Below, piece by piece: positions 9,262 to 17,392 of a stretch of 64,000 nt of DNA. Within the stretch, counting starts at the first letter, position 1, and every line of letters starts with the position of its first letter. The DNA is from Pseudolactococcus sp041800635 (GTDB lineage Bacteria; Bacillota; Bacilli; Lactobacillales; Streptococcaceae): positions 1,302,001 through 1,366,000 of the forward strand of contig CP181259.1 of NCBI GenBank assembly GCA_047833645.1, read 5' to 3'. The translations under genes and the position numbers were made by a program. A model generated the notes under the pieces. The model had not been told where the DNA came from and did no database searches. It saw nothing but the letters and a program-made list of their open reading frames with translations.

Positions 9262-9535
9262 CATTAGCAGAGTAAGTAACTTGGTCGATATGCGTACGTG
9301 TATCCGAATTTTCAGGGACTTGTCGGTCATTGCGAGACAAGAATTCAACCAAGTGAATGGACTGCGAAACGAAGATGTTTAATCTGATTCAAAACGATAA
9401 GAATCACGGCCGTGCTCGATACCGCACAATCCCTTGTTTGAGGGAGCTAAGAGACGGAAAATATTTTTTTCGTAATTTAAGGTGGCACCGCGTGTTAACG
9501 TCCTTGACAAATGATTTTGTCGAGGACTTTTTTGT
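9262..9535 (+). promoter_or_regulatory. T-box leader of trpS, specifier UGG
   Basis: This region has the order of parts of a T-box riboswitch. Stem I is closed by GCAG (around 9270) pairing with CTGC (9362-9365). A specifier codon TGG (9358-9360) lies in the GAATGGAC context. The T-box sequence AAGGTGGCACCGCG (about 9478-9492) is followed by the terminator helix. Uncharged tRNA-Trp would pair with the specifier and the T-box bulge and open the terminator, so trpS is induced on tryptophan starvation. The specifier agrees with the downstream gene. Confidence 0.93.
9498..9534 (+). terminator. T-box regulated terminator
   Basis: ACGTCCTTGACAAA pairs with TTTGTCGAGGACTT around a short loop and is followed by TTTTTT. 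The 5' side begins right after the T-box sequence, as needed for the antiterminator/terminator switch. Confidence 0.88.
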
Positions 9536-9698
9536 TTATCAGATTTTCATCACCTCAACTATATACTAATCGAATTTCGGCTCCTTTAGACTAGGAAAAA
9601 AGATAAAAGTCCGCACGAACTCCATTCTCTTACGTCTTTTCCTATTTTTCATAGCCTTAAAGCAGTCGCCTCAACATCTTACAGGAGAATTTATTCAT

Positions 9699-10721
9699 AT
9701 GAAACCCATTATCTTAACCGGAGACCGTCCAACAGGAAAACTTCACATCGGCCACTATGTTGGCTCATTGAAAAATCGTGTGCTCTTGCAAAACGAAGAC
9801 AAGTACCAACTCTTTGTCTTCCTAGCAGATCAACAAGCCCTGACTGACCATGCCAAAGAGCCCGAAAAAATCATTCAATCTGTTGGTGAAGTCGCGCTTG
9901 ATTACCTAGCTGTTGGCCTTGATCCAGCGCAGTCAACAATTTTCATCCAGTCACAAATTCCTGAGCTCGCTGAGCTGTCGATGTACTACATGAATCTCGT
10001 GTCATTGGCCCGTCTCGAACGCAATCCGACTGTTAAAACAGAGATCGCCCAAAAAGGCTTTGGTGAGTCTATCCCAGCTGGCTTCCTCGTTTATCCAGTT
10101 TCTCAAGCAGCGGATATCACAGCTTTTAAGGCCAACCTCGTCCCTGTTGGCAATGACCAAAAACCGATGATTGAGCAAACACGCGAAATTGTCCGCAGCT
10201 TTAATCATGCCTACCAAACAGATGTCCTGGTTGAACCAGAAGGCCTCTACCCTGAAAACGAAAGTGCCGGTCGCTTGCCAGGTCTTGATGGCAATGCCAA
10301 GATGTCTAAATCCCTCAACAACGGCATTTTCATTTCTGACGATGCCGATACCGTTCAGAAAAAAGTCATGAGCATGTATACTGACCCTGACCACGTCCGC
10401 GTCGAAGATCCAGGTAAAATCGAAGGAAATATGGTCTTCCACTATCTCGATGTTTTTGGCACACCCGAAGATGCTGCAACCATTGCTGAGATGAAAGCGC
10501 AGTATCAAGCTGGTGGCCTCGGCGACGTGAAAACCAAACGCTACCTACTCGAGGTCTTAGACCGTGAATTTGCGCCGATTCGTGCCCGTCGCTTAGAATA
10601 CGCCCAAGACATGGGGCAAGTCTATGAGATGCTCAAAAAAGGCTCTGAGAAAGCACAGGCTGTCGCAGCTCAGACTTTGGATGAAGTCAAGTCCACTATG
10701 GGGATTAACTATTTCAAATAA
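9699..10721 (+). CDS. trpS: Tryptophanyl-tRNA synthetase
   Basis: The class I synthetase (340 residues) joins tryptophan to tRNA-Trp. The HIGH motif is in PTGKLHIGHYVGSL (residues about 11-24) and the KMSKS loop in NAKMSKSLNNG (around residue 204). Length and overall sequence match bacterial TrpRS. AGGAG precedes the ATG. Expression is controlled by the T-box leader upstream. The stop codon overlaps the start of the next gene by one base (TAATG), so the HD hydrolase gene is probably co-translated. Confidence 0.97.
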   Translation: MKPIILTGDRPTGKLHIGHYVGSLKNRVLLQNEDKYQLFVFLADQQALTDHAKEPEKIIQSVGEVALDYLAVGLDPAQSTIFIQSQIPELAELSMYYMNLVSLARLERNPTVKTEIAQKGFGESIPAGFLVYPVSQAADITAFKANLVPVGNDQKPMIEQTREIVRSFNHAYQTDVLVEPEGLYPENESAGRLPGLDGNAKMSKSLNNGIFISDDADTVQKKVMSMYTDPDHVRVEDPGKIEGNMVFHYLDVFGTPEDAATIAEMKAQYQAGGLGDVKTKRYLLEVLDREFAPIRARRLEYAQDMGQVYEMLKKGSEKAQAVAAQTLDEVKSTMGINYFK

Positions 10722-11359
10722 TGGAAAAAATCATGGCATTTGCCCAAAATAGACACGCACACCTGACAGATGGTCACGGTTTCGATCATATCTTTCGTGT
10801 CTATAAATTGGCTGAACACATTTTAGCAGACTATCCGCAAGCCAATCGTGACTTAGTTTTAACGGCTGCGCTTCTCCATGATACCTATGATGACAAATTA
10901 TTTGAGGATGTTGTCGCTGCCAAACAAGAAGTCGTTGATTTTCTCACAACGCTTGATCTCCCCTACATTGACCAAGTGTTTGAGATCATAGATAATCTCT
11001 CTTTCTCAGCCAATCTTGATGGGACTGCGCAGGCACTTGACATCAATGGTCAAATTGTCCAAGATGCCGACCGTTTAGATGCCATTGGGGCTTTCGGAAT
11101 CGTCCGAACCTTGCAATATGGCTTTGATCGCAAGCGTGAGCTTTACAATCCTGATAGTTTGCCACAAACCTTTACCTATAAAGCAGCTTATCATGCCGCT
11201 GAAGGCACAACGATTAATCATTTTTATGAAAAACTCTTTCAGATTTCTGAAAGCCTGCATACTGAAAAAGCCAAGCAACTCGCAGGGGCGCGTGATCACA
11301 TCATGCGAGAATTTGTCACCGCAATTGAAAAGGAGTGGGCAGATGTTTACGGGGATTAA
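10721..11359 (+). CDS. HD-domain phosphohydrolase
   Basis: A 212-residue protein with the metal-binding HD arrangement: H near residue 18 (DGHGFDHIFRVY), the HD pair in LTAALLHDTYDDK and a distal Asp in IVQDADRLDAIGAFG. This is the YedJ/YpgQ type, small cytoplasmic HD phosphohydrolases some of which act on nucleotides; the substrate here is unknown. Its start overlaps trpS and its end overlaps the next gene by 17 bp, so the three genes form one operon under tryptophan T-box control. Confidence 0.88.
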   Translation: MEKIMAFAQNRHAHLTDGHGFDHIFRVYKLAEHILADYPQANRDLVLTAALLHDTYDDKLFEDVVAAKQEVVDFLTTLDLPYIDQVFEIIDNLSFSANLDGTAQALDINGQIVQDADRLDAIGAFGIVRTLQYGFDRKRELYNPDSLPQTFTYKAAYHAAEGTTINHFYEKLFQISESLHTEKAKQLAGARDHIMREFVTAIEKEWADVYGD

Positions 11360-12194
11360 AAAATGGTTTCACAGAAACCGTGATTACTTTAAGTCACGAC
11401 GGGCTAGATTTCAAGCTAGCATCTATCATCTGCTCCATCAGGATCCTGTCGAAACGCAGATTTTCGCCCACCGTGGCAGTAAGTCCAATCGACCTGAAAA
11501 CACCCTAGCAGCTTTTGCTGAAGCCATCAGGGTAGGTGCTGACGGCATCGAGCTTGATGTCCATTTAACCAAGGACGGTCAACTCGTCGTCATTCATGAT
11601 GAGTCCATTGACCGCACCACAAATGGCAGAGGACTTGTGCGCAATCTGACATTTTCAGAAATCCGTAACTATTCAGCAGGGGCTTGGTTTGGTACCGACT
11701 ATGCAACTGAGAAAATCCCTCTATTGTCCGAGGTGCTAGACTTACTGATCCAGCTACAGTTCACAGGCGTGCTCAATGTTGAAATCAAGACGGATAAATT
11801 TCAGTATGTTGGCATTGAAAAAATGACCAGTGACTTGCTCACCTCACAGCACTATCCTTTTTCTCATATCTACTGCTCCTTTAATCTCGAATCGCTCCAA
11901 CGTCTATCAGAGCTAGAGCCAGGTGCAGATTTATGCCTCCTCATGTCGACTTCTGAACAGAAAATTAAGCTAGGTTTGCAGACGGATTATATCTCCCACC
12001 TACATCCCCGCCTAGACTGGCTGCAAAAAAATAAAAGCTACCTGAAGCAGCACAATAAACCGCTGCGACCTTGGACTTTAAACAATGATGCTGACATCTA
12101 TTTTGCCTTTAACCATCATTTATCTGGTTTTATGACAGACTATCCAGCCCTCGCAGTTGAGATCAAAAAACGCTATAATCAAAAAAGTCTGTAA
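11343..12194 (+). CDS. Glycerophosphodiester phosphodiesterase family protein
   Basis: The protein (283 residues) carries the GDPD catalytic core: FAHRGSKSNRPENTLAAF (catalytic His and the substrate-binding Glu), IELDVHLTKDGQLVVIHDESIDRTTNG (metal ligands and second His), and a late LRPWTLNN with its Trp. These enzymes cleave glycerophosphodiesters to glycerol-3-phosphate and an alcohol. The chosen ATG at 11343 has AAAGGAG upstream. A longer open frame begins at 11079 but lies inside the HD gene and adds no family sequence. Residues before FAHRG (about 40, basic) may bind membrane or be a linker. No signal peptide seen. Confidence 0.9.
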   Translation: MFTGIKKWFHRNRDYFKSRRARFQASIYHLLHQDPVETQIFAHRGSKSNRPENTLAAFAEAIRVGADGIELDVHLTKDGQLVVIHDESIDRTTNGRGLVRNLTFSEIRNYSAGAWFGTDYATEKIPLLSEVLDLLIQLQFTGVLNVEIKTDKFQYVGIEKMTSDLLTSQHYPFSHIYCSFNLESLQRLSELEPGADLCLLMSTSEQKIKLGLQTDYISHLHPRLDWLQKNKSYLKQHNKPLRPWTLNNDADIYFAFNHHLSGFMTDYPALAVEIKKRYNQKSL

Positions 12195-12391
12195 CAAAAG
12201 GTCCTCAGTAACTAAAATAGAAAAGCAAACTAGGCAATGAAATTAACTGCTAGTATGCATTTCTATTTTTTTCGTACTGTTTCACCGAAATAGTACGAGT
12301 TTATCAAAAAATCAACGAATTTGTAACCGATTTCGCATTGTTTCTTACAACTTGATGATGCTGTTTTACATGTATCAAAAAATCTATACAG

Positions 12392-12446
12392 AAATAGACT
12401 ATGAGCAATTTCAATTAATATTGAAGATTGCTCATAGTCTATTTTT
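12392..12446. terminator. Strong bidirectional terminator between GDPD and recO
   Basis: An 18-bp perfect stem, AAATAGACTATGAGCAAT paired with its complement, with A-rich and T-rich flanks on each side. It separates the converging GDPD gene (plus) and recO (minus). The rest of 12195-12391 shows no gene. Confidence 0.9.
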
Positions 12447-12456
12447 TGAGGACATT

Positions 12457-13212
12457 TCATTTCATAATATCAGCCCAGCCATCCAGACCATCAATAAATT
12501 TCTTAGCCTTAATCTGCACGCCAATATAGTGGTCATAAAGCGCATCAATAAAGACTCGAATTTTCTTTTTCAGGTCATCAGATAGGTTAATACTCGGTAA
12601 CTTTTCTAAGTCCATGGCCATAAACGACTGGCACAGAAAAATCACGTTAGGATCCACGTGTGACCGCTTCATATCTTCATCAAAATGATTTCGACAAAGA
12701 CAGCCATTAAACTTGTAAGAAAAATCCATGGGTAAATCCTTGCGATGACAAAAAACGCATTGCCCAAAATCTAACTGGGCACCAAAACGCGACATGACCT
12801 GTAGCTCAAAAATAAAAGTCACCACCACCATATCAATCTTCTCTTCAATCAAATCAAGCGACTTCATCAAAAAGCCATAAAGTGGCGCATCATAATGATT
12901 ATCAGGTAGCGCCACATCCGAAAGACCAACCAAATAACTCGCATAGGCCTGAGCAAAAATATCCGAATTGATAAACTGATAAGACTTCGCCTCACTAATA
13001 TCAGAAATAAAACTCAAGCCATCATCATTAACCGTTCCCAACAGCTCAAGCTGCGTCAAATTCTGAAGACTACTCGCAAACCGTGACTTTCCTGCATTTT
13101 TCACAAAAAACATTCGCTTGCCAAAACGCTCCGTAAAAATCTTGACTAATTTATCTTGCTCACGGTAATGCCGACTAAACAGCACCAAACCGCGCGTTTC
13201 AACGTTTTTCAT
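12457..13212 (-). CDS. recO: DNA repair protein RecO
   Basis: RecO (251 residues) loads RecA onto single-stranded DNA together with RecR and anneals complementary strands. Visible features are the N-terminal OB-fold segment (ETRGLVLFSRHYREQDKLVKIFTE), the YLVGLSDVALPD region, and a Cys cluster FGQCVFCHRKDLPMDF with a following CLCRNHF that form the zinc site. Length is typical. It lies downstream of araT, with a terminator-like hairpin between them. Confidence 0.95.
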   Translation of the reverse strand: MKNVETRGLVLFSRHYREQDKLVKIFTERFGKRMFFVKNAGKSRFASSLQNLTQLELLGTVNDDGLSFISDISEAKSYQFINSDIFAQAYASYLVGLSDVALPDNHYDAPLYGFLMKSLDLIEEKIDMVVVTFIFELQVMSRFGAQLDFGQCVFCHRKDLPMDFSYKFNGCLCRNHFDEDMKRSHVDPNVIFLCQSFMAMDLEKLPSINLSDDLKKKIRVFIDALYDHYIGVQIKAKKFIDGLDGWADIMK

Positions 13213-13250
13213 ATTCCTTAGACCCTCTCCACTTCATTATAACAAAAATA

Positions 13251-13278
13251 AAAAAATTCCCCAAAATCGGGGAATGTC
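13251..13278 (-). terminator. Terminator after araT (minus strand)
   Basis: ATTCCCC/GGGGAAT stem with a 5-nt loop, followed on the minus strand by a T-run (A-run 13250-13256 on plus). It lies between araT and recO, so recO would depend on partial readthrough or its own promoter. Confidence 0.8.
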
Positions 13279-13332
13279 AATGCTTGCTGAGGATGATTCA
13301 CCATCAGAGTCACTTGATGAAAGGTAAGGAGA

Positions 13333-14508
13333 TTAATGCCCACGCTTTTCAGTCACGTAAGCCGTCAAGCGTGCCATAGCTTCTGTAATCACTGTCATAC
13401 TCGCCGCATAGCTCAAACGAATATAGCCTTCACCATATTTGCCAAAAGCTGACCCAGGAATAAAAGCCACTTGCTTTTCATGGGCAAAATCAATCAAGAA
13501 ATCAAAAGAATTTTGTTCTAAATCCGCAGGGATTTTAGCAAAAATATAGAAAGCCCCATCTGGTTTCGCAATCTCAAAACCAAGCGGTGTCATCTGTGAG
13601 ATGATATAATCTCGTCTGACCACATACTCTTTTTTCATCGTTGCCGCATCATCTTTACCATTGGTCAAAGCCTCAATGGCCGCAAACTGCGACACCGTCG
13701 TTGCTGCCGTCACAAAATACTGATGCGTTTTAATGATCTGGCTGGTCAAAACCGCATCCGCGAAGATAAACCCAATCCGATAACCCGTCATGGCATGAGA
13801 CTTAGACAGGCCATTTAGCACAATCGTCTGCTCACGCGCAAATTCAGCAATCGACACATGTTTGTCACCCGTATAGTTCAACTCAGAATAAATTTCATCC
13901 GAAATGACAAAAACAGGATATTTCTGAATGACTTCAGCCAAAGCCTTGATTTCTGCACGATGATAAGTTACACCCGTCGGATTGGACGGATAATTCAAAA
14001 TCACAGCCTTCGTTTCAGGATTGGCGATTAGCGCTGCCTCTAGCATCTCTGGCGTCAAGACAAAGCCATTAGTCGTCGTGTCAATCTCAACCATCTCAGC
14101 ACCCGCAAGCTGGATCAAAGGCTCATAACCTGGGTACAAGGGCGCAGGCGTCAACACCTTATCGCCCGCCACTAGGATAGACATGAGACTGGCAGAAATC
14201 GCCTCCGTCGCCCCAACCGTCACCAAAATCTCTGACTCTGGATCGAACTGTAGGTCATATTTTTCAGCCACAAACTGACTCGCCGCCTCCCGCAGAGCCA
14301 ACAATCCCGACATCCCAGTATAATGACTCTCATGCGCACGAACAGCAGCCACGGCAGCCGCTTCAACATGCTCAGGCGTATTAAAATCAGGCTCTCCCAA
14401 CGTCAGTTTCAACATACCAGGAATCTTTGACACCTCCTGATCAAAACGACGAATCGCTGAAATTTTGATTTGATCCAAATTCGAATTAAAAAGATTAGAC
14501 ACGTCCAT
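13333..14508 (-). CDS. araT: Pyridoxal-phosphate aminotransferase, AraT type
   Basis: A class I/II aminotransferase of 391 residues. It has the substrate-binding LTLGEPDFNTPEHV near the N-terminus, NYPSNPTGVTY, the conserved SDEIYSELNYTG (Asp and Tyr contacts to the cofactor) and the PLP-binding Lys in NGLSKSHAMTGYRIGF. In lactococci AraT is the aromatic aminotransferase acting on Tyr, Phe, Trp and Leu in amino acid catabolism and biosynthesis. The recO neighbour supports this assignment over a general aspartate aminotransferase. Cytoplasmic. Confidence 0.88.
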   Translation of the reverse strand: MDVSNLFNSNLDQIKISAIRRFDQEVSKIPGMLKLTLGEPDFNTPEHVEAAAVAAVRAHESHYTGMSGLLALREAASQFVAEKYDLQFDPESEILVTVGATEAISASLMSILVAGDKVLTPAPLYPGYEPLIQLAGAEMVEIDTTTNGFVLTPEMLEAALIANPETKAVILNYPSNPTGVTYHRAEIKALAEVIQKYPVFVISDEIYSELNYTGDKHVSIAEFAREQTIVLNGLSKSHAMTGYRIGFIFADAVLTSQIIKTHQYFVTAATTVSQFAAIEALTNGKDDAATMKKEYVVRRDYIISQMTPLGFEIAKPDGAFYIFAKIPADLEQNSFDFLIDFAHEKQVAFIPGSAFGKYGEGYIRLSYAASMTVITEAMARLTAYVTEKRGH

Positions 14509-14769
14509 TAGCTTACCCCATTTTCATATGAAAAAAGGCACAACACGTCGACATGCCCTTCACATTTTTATTCAATTATACCCCTTTTTTATCGTCTTCG
14601 CAATATTCAGACAACAAAAGTGTGGCGTGATTTTGATAAATAGAAATTACTATGAACACTTTTATAATTTCCATCACTATACTAATATATTCTTGAGTTA
14701 TTTTGTTTCTTCTATTGCTTTTGGTAAACTATCATTTGACTATTTTATGTTTTTGGTTTTAATATTTGG

Positions 14770-14844
14770 TTAATATTTCATTTTGACTTGCTTCTTTTCT
14801 ACCACTGCTTCACGAATTTTCAAGCCATTCTCGTCTTGATCCAA
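14770..14844 (-). CDS. Possible 24-residue peptide or gene remnant
   Basis: On the minus strand AAAAAGGAGAT is followed, after 6 nt, by a TTG codon and 24 sense codons (internal sequence DQDENGLKIREAVVEKKQ) to TAA. The good ribosome-binding site is the only reason to list it; no family is recognised. It may be the stub of a regulator divergent from the monooxygenase gene. The remainder of 14509-14937 holds nothing else that I can identify apart from the promoter and operator noted next. Confidence 0.3.
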   Translation of the reverse strand: MDQDENGLKIREAVVEKKQVKMKY

Positions 14845-14872
14845 AATTCTATCTCCTTTTTATTTTACATGA

Positions 14873-14906
14873 TATAATAACCATAAGTTATCAAGTACAC
14901 TTGATA
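14873..14906 (+). promoter_or_regulatory. Promoter -10 box and perfect 18-bp palindromic operator
   Basis: TATAAT (14873-14878) is followed 10 bp later by the perfect palindrome TATCAAGTACACTTGATA (14889-14906), placed just downstream of the probable start point and 31 bp before the monooxygenase gene. The position suits a repressor operator; the regulator is not evident nearby. Confidence 0.6.
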
Positions 14907-14937
14907 GCAAGAATGATGTATACTGGGGGATAACATA

Positions 14938-15252
14938 GTGGAACGATTTTGTAAATTTGGAAAATTCTATGCTATTAAAGGAAATGGTCATAAGTTATTG
15001 ACCATATTACTGACAGCCTCTAAAGAATTAGAAGATATTGCCAATTGCTTTTGTTACATTGTGGGACAAGATGAAAACGATCTAGATGCTGTATATGTTT
15101 ATGAAGTATGGGAAGATAAAGAAGCCCATAAACAATCTTTAGATCTACCCGCTGTAAAAAAATTAATTACTTCAGCTATGCCTATTTTGGATATGTCTAA
15201 AATGGAAAGTTATCCTGATTTAACTATTTATGGTGGTAAAGCTTCTTTTTAA
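14938..15252 (+). CDS. Antibiotic biosynthesis monooxygenase (ABM) domain protein
   Basis: A 104-residue single-domain protein with the ABM ferredoxin-like pattern: a first strand (FGKFYAIKGNGHKLLTILLTAS), NCFCYIVGQDENDLDAVYVYEVWEDKEAHKQSL in the middle, and a closing strand. Proteins of this type (YgiN/Hmo-like) oxidise quinols or small aromatics without cofactor, or act in heme or redox stress. Translation starts at GTG 14938 behind GGGGA. The palindromic operator upstream suggests inducible control. Confidence 0.75.
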   Translation: MERFCKFGKFYAIKGNGHKLLTILLTASKELEDIANCFCYIVGQDENDLDAVYVYEVWEDKEAHKQSLDLPAVKKLITSAMPILDMSKMESYPDLTIYGGKASF

Positions 15253-15314
15253 TATCGGCATAAATTGTAATCTAACGAAAGCTATGGCTCAATTTAAAAA
15301 ACTTTTATAAAAAT

Positions 15315-15352
15315 AAAAAAAGGCTCTACACCAAGTGTGTAAAGTCTTTTTT
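15315..15352 (+). terminator. Terminator after the ABM gene
   Basis: GGCTCTACAC pairs with GTGTAAAGTC through a short loop and is followed by TTTTTT. The AT-rich stretch that follows (15353-15631) shows no gene on either strand. Confidence 0.75.
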
Positions 15353-15631
15353 AATGCCCGCTGCAAATACAATCAAGACTTTCTTATAATAATTAAAATT
15401 ATAAACCTTGATATAAATCTATTTAGATTATTTTAACTCAGTTCAATTTTTATACAATTTGATATTTTTTACAAAAAATTTTGTAAACATACTCTCCCTT
15501 ATAAAAATAAAATCATCTCTTAACTGGTAATGTATATTCTTTTTAAAGACTGGAATCAAAAATTTGCTGATAATATTTAATATTATTGTTAAACTTAGAA
15601 TGAATAGCCAGTATTTTTTATTGAGGATATT

Positions 15632-16018
15632 TTATTGTAAACTTTTTTCAGTTTGACTTGCTTGATAAAGTAAGATCAAGACAATCATGGAAAATACAGT
15701 CTGTACCCAAAAACCATATAGGTAAACCCTAAAAAATGTTTTGCCAAGATAAGTCCAATTAATATAACTCAGCACAAATTGAAGATAGGTTCCAGCTAAA
15801 AAACCAAGCGCTAATTTCTGATAATTTTTAAATGTTGTGTAACTGAGTACCACAACAAGAATCGATAATAAAATTAAGCAGAGAGAGACAGGTTTAAACG
15901 TAAGAATCTCTATATAATTAATAGGTTCTAGTTTAAACGTTTCAGAATTAGGTTTTAAAGTTGCAGGTAAAAAGAGAGATAAAATAGATAGAACTGTAAA
16001 AACTATTATTTTTTTCAT
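15632..16018 (-). CDS. Small polytopic membrane protein, partner of the secreted protein upstream
   Basis: A protein of about 128 residues beginning MKKIIVFTVLSILSLFLPAT. Four hydrophobic segments are visible: an N-terminal one, VSLCLILLSILVVVLSY, LALGFLAGTYLQFVLSYI and VYLYGFWVQTVFSMIVLILL. The ATG overlaps the TGA of the preceding secreted-protein gene (ATGA), so the two are translationally coupled. I do not recognise a family. The pairing of a secreted polypeptide with a small integral membrane protein resembles toxin or bacteriocin plus immunity arrangements, but this is inference from arrangement only. Confidence 0.6.
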   Translation of the reverse strand: MKKIIVFTVLSILSLFLPATLKPNSETFKLEPINYIEILTFKPVSLCLILLSILVVVLSYTTFKNYQKLALGFLAGTYLQFVLSYINWTYLGKTFFRVYLYGFWVQTVFSMIVLILLYQASQTEKSLQ

Positions 16019-16752
16019 CAATTTTCTGCCCATGCCATCCATGCCTGATTTGCTAAACTAACAGCCCAACTAGAATTTCCGTGAATTAGATTAACAGAAT
16101 AAACAGCACCTCCTGATGATAAGTTATTACTTTTAACATAGTTATGATTGACAGATTTACTCCAGGAACTTACTGTCCCTAAATTAAAAGTTGTTTCCTG
16201 ATTATCAAGTAATCCATTACTATAAACTCTTAGCGATGAACTTGTTACAGCAACTTGATTGTCATGAATTTCATAGCTACCTGAAGTTTTTGTTACTTTT
16301 GCGTTAATACCACTTTGTGTCCAATAAACCTTAGTACTAATCTTAACACTGCTTGTTTTATCCCAACGAGATGTGTAGTATTCAAAATCTTGTGCTGAGA
16401 CTTTAAAACCTAGAATATATCCTAAACTCAGTTTTAGAATATTGGTTTCTTCTTTAACGGGTACTGCATCAGAAAGATCTGTTATATACTCTGTAACCCC
16501 TTCAACTTCATCACCATGTTCAGCAATAATCTGACTATCTACGATAAGTGGTGCTTCAAGTTGTGTGCCATTTTCTTCTAGTAATGTAACCCCTTTATCA
16601 TCAACATATTTGATGTGATCATCAGTATCAAGAAGAACTGTATCCGCAGAGTTTGGAATTGATAAGTCATCCGCACTCACAGTTTTATCTAGGAAACTAG
16701 CTGAAATTAAGGCTAAGAAAATAGAAAGTGAAATAGAAATTTTTTTTGACAT
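16018..16752 (-). CDS. Secreted protein of unknown function
   Basis: A 244-residue protein with a clear signal peptide (MSKKISISLSIFLALISASF, cleavage likely after TVSADD or just before). An acidic propeptide-like stretch follows to about residue 100. The C-terminal half is beta-rich, with YYTSRWDKTSSVKISTKVYW, SSLRVYSNGLLDNQETTF and a terminal WAVSLANQAWMAWAEN. The layout (signal, acidic pro-region, Ser/Thr/Tyr-rich beta domain ending in Trp-rich residues) recalls geobacillin-26-type or lactococcin-972-like secreted proteins, without a decisive motif. It is coupled to a small membrane protein. No cell-wall anchor is present, so the product is probably released. Confidence 0.6.
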   Translation of the reverse strand: MSKKISISLSIFLALISASFLDKTVSADDLSIPNSADTVLLDTDDHIKYVDDKGVTLLEENGTQLEAPLIVDSQIIAEHGDEVEGVTEYITDLSDAVPVKEETNILKLSLGYILGFKVSAQDFEYYTSRWDKTSSVKISTKVYWTQSGINAKVTKTSGSYEIHDNQVAVTSSSLRVYSNGLLDNQETTFNLGTVSSWSKSVNHNYVKSNNLSSGGAVYSVNLIHGNSSWAVSLANQAWMAWAEN

Positions 16753-16829
16753 ATAAATATTCTCCTAATAATTTTTATATTATAAGTATAGCAACATTGA
16801 ATCGAAATAGATTTACTAAAACATAAACT

Positions 16830-16912
16830 CGGATATTTAAAAACACAATGATTAAAAACACTGAAAATCAAATCATTTCAATGTTTTTAATCATTGTCAT
16901 ATTGAATATCCG
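16830..16912. repeat. 83-bp imperfect palindrome
   Basis: The arms begin CGGATATTTAAAAACACAAT and, read on the other strand, CGGATATTCAATATGACAAT. They stay matched over 37 bp with about seven mismatches around a 9-bp centre. It lies between the secreted-protein gene and the fic gene. It could be a transcription terminator for both sides or a decayed MITE; no coding content. Confidence 0.7.
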
Positions 16913-17392
16913 AAACATTTTAATAATTCACTGATTCTCAAGCGTAAATGTAGCCGCAAATTTAACAAAATCAGATAGACTATCTTGTTCATCGGGCATA
17001 TGATCATCCCAGTCATCAGCCATATAATAATAAACTAAACTTGCATCAAATTTGGTCTTTCTAAAGTCCATTGGAATCACAAGATACTCTTTACTATTAT
17101 CAGTGAGTGAGCCAACCAAAAGATTGGCTGAAATCAAAGCTGTGCGCTTATTGCCGTCATCAAAAGGCTGTAATTTTGATAGCCTTGCATAAAGCTCCCA
17201 ACCGGCCTGTATCGTATTGCCTGTCACAGCTTCCAGTTGACGTTGCAACATAGTTTCTGTGACAGTTTCTGCAGGGACATAGTCACCAACGTGAATTGGA
17301 ACATTTTGCCTGAGTTCACCGGGGGATTCAGGTTGACCACTCATTTTATAATTCATCTGAGCGTTGATAGCTTTCACAACTTCAACTGTTAA

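Noticed and set aside
11079..11342. Longer start for the GDPD protein
   Set aside because: The extra 88 codons are antisense-like frame inside the HD hydrolase gene; ATG 11343 has AAAGGAG and family agreement.
12352..12585. 77-codon plus-strand frame across the recO terminator
   Set aside because: It reads through the strong terminator hairpin and antisense to recO.
14528..14773. 81-codon plus-strand frame after araT
   Set aside because: No ribosome-binding site, hydrophobic low-complexity translation typical of AT-rich intergenic DNA.
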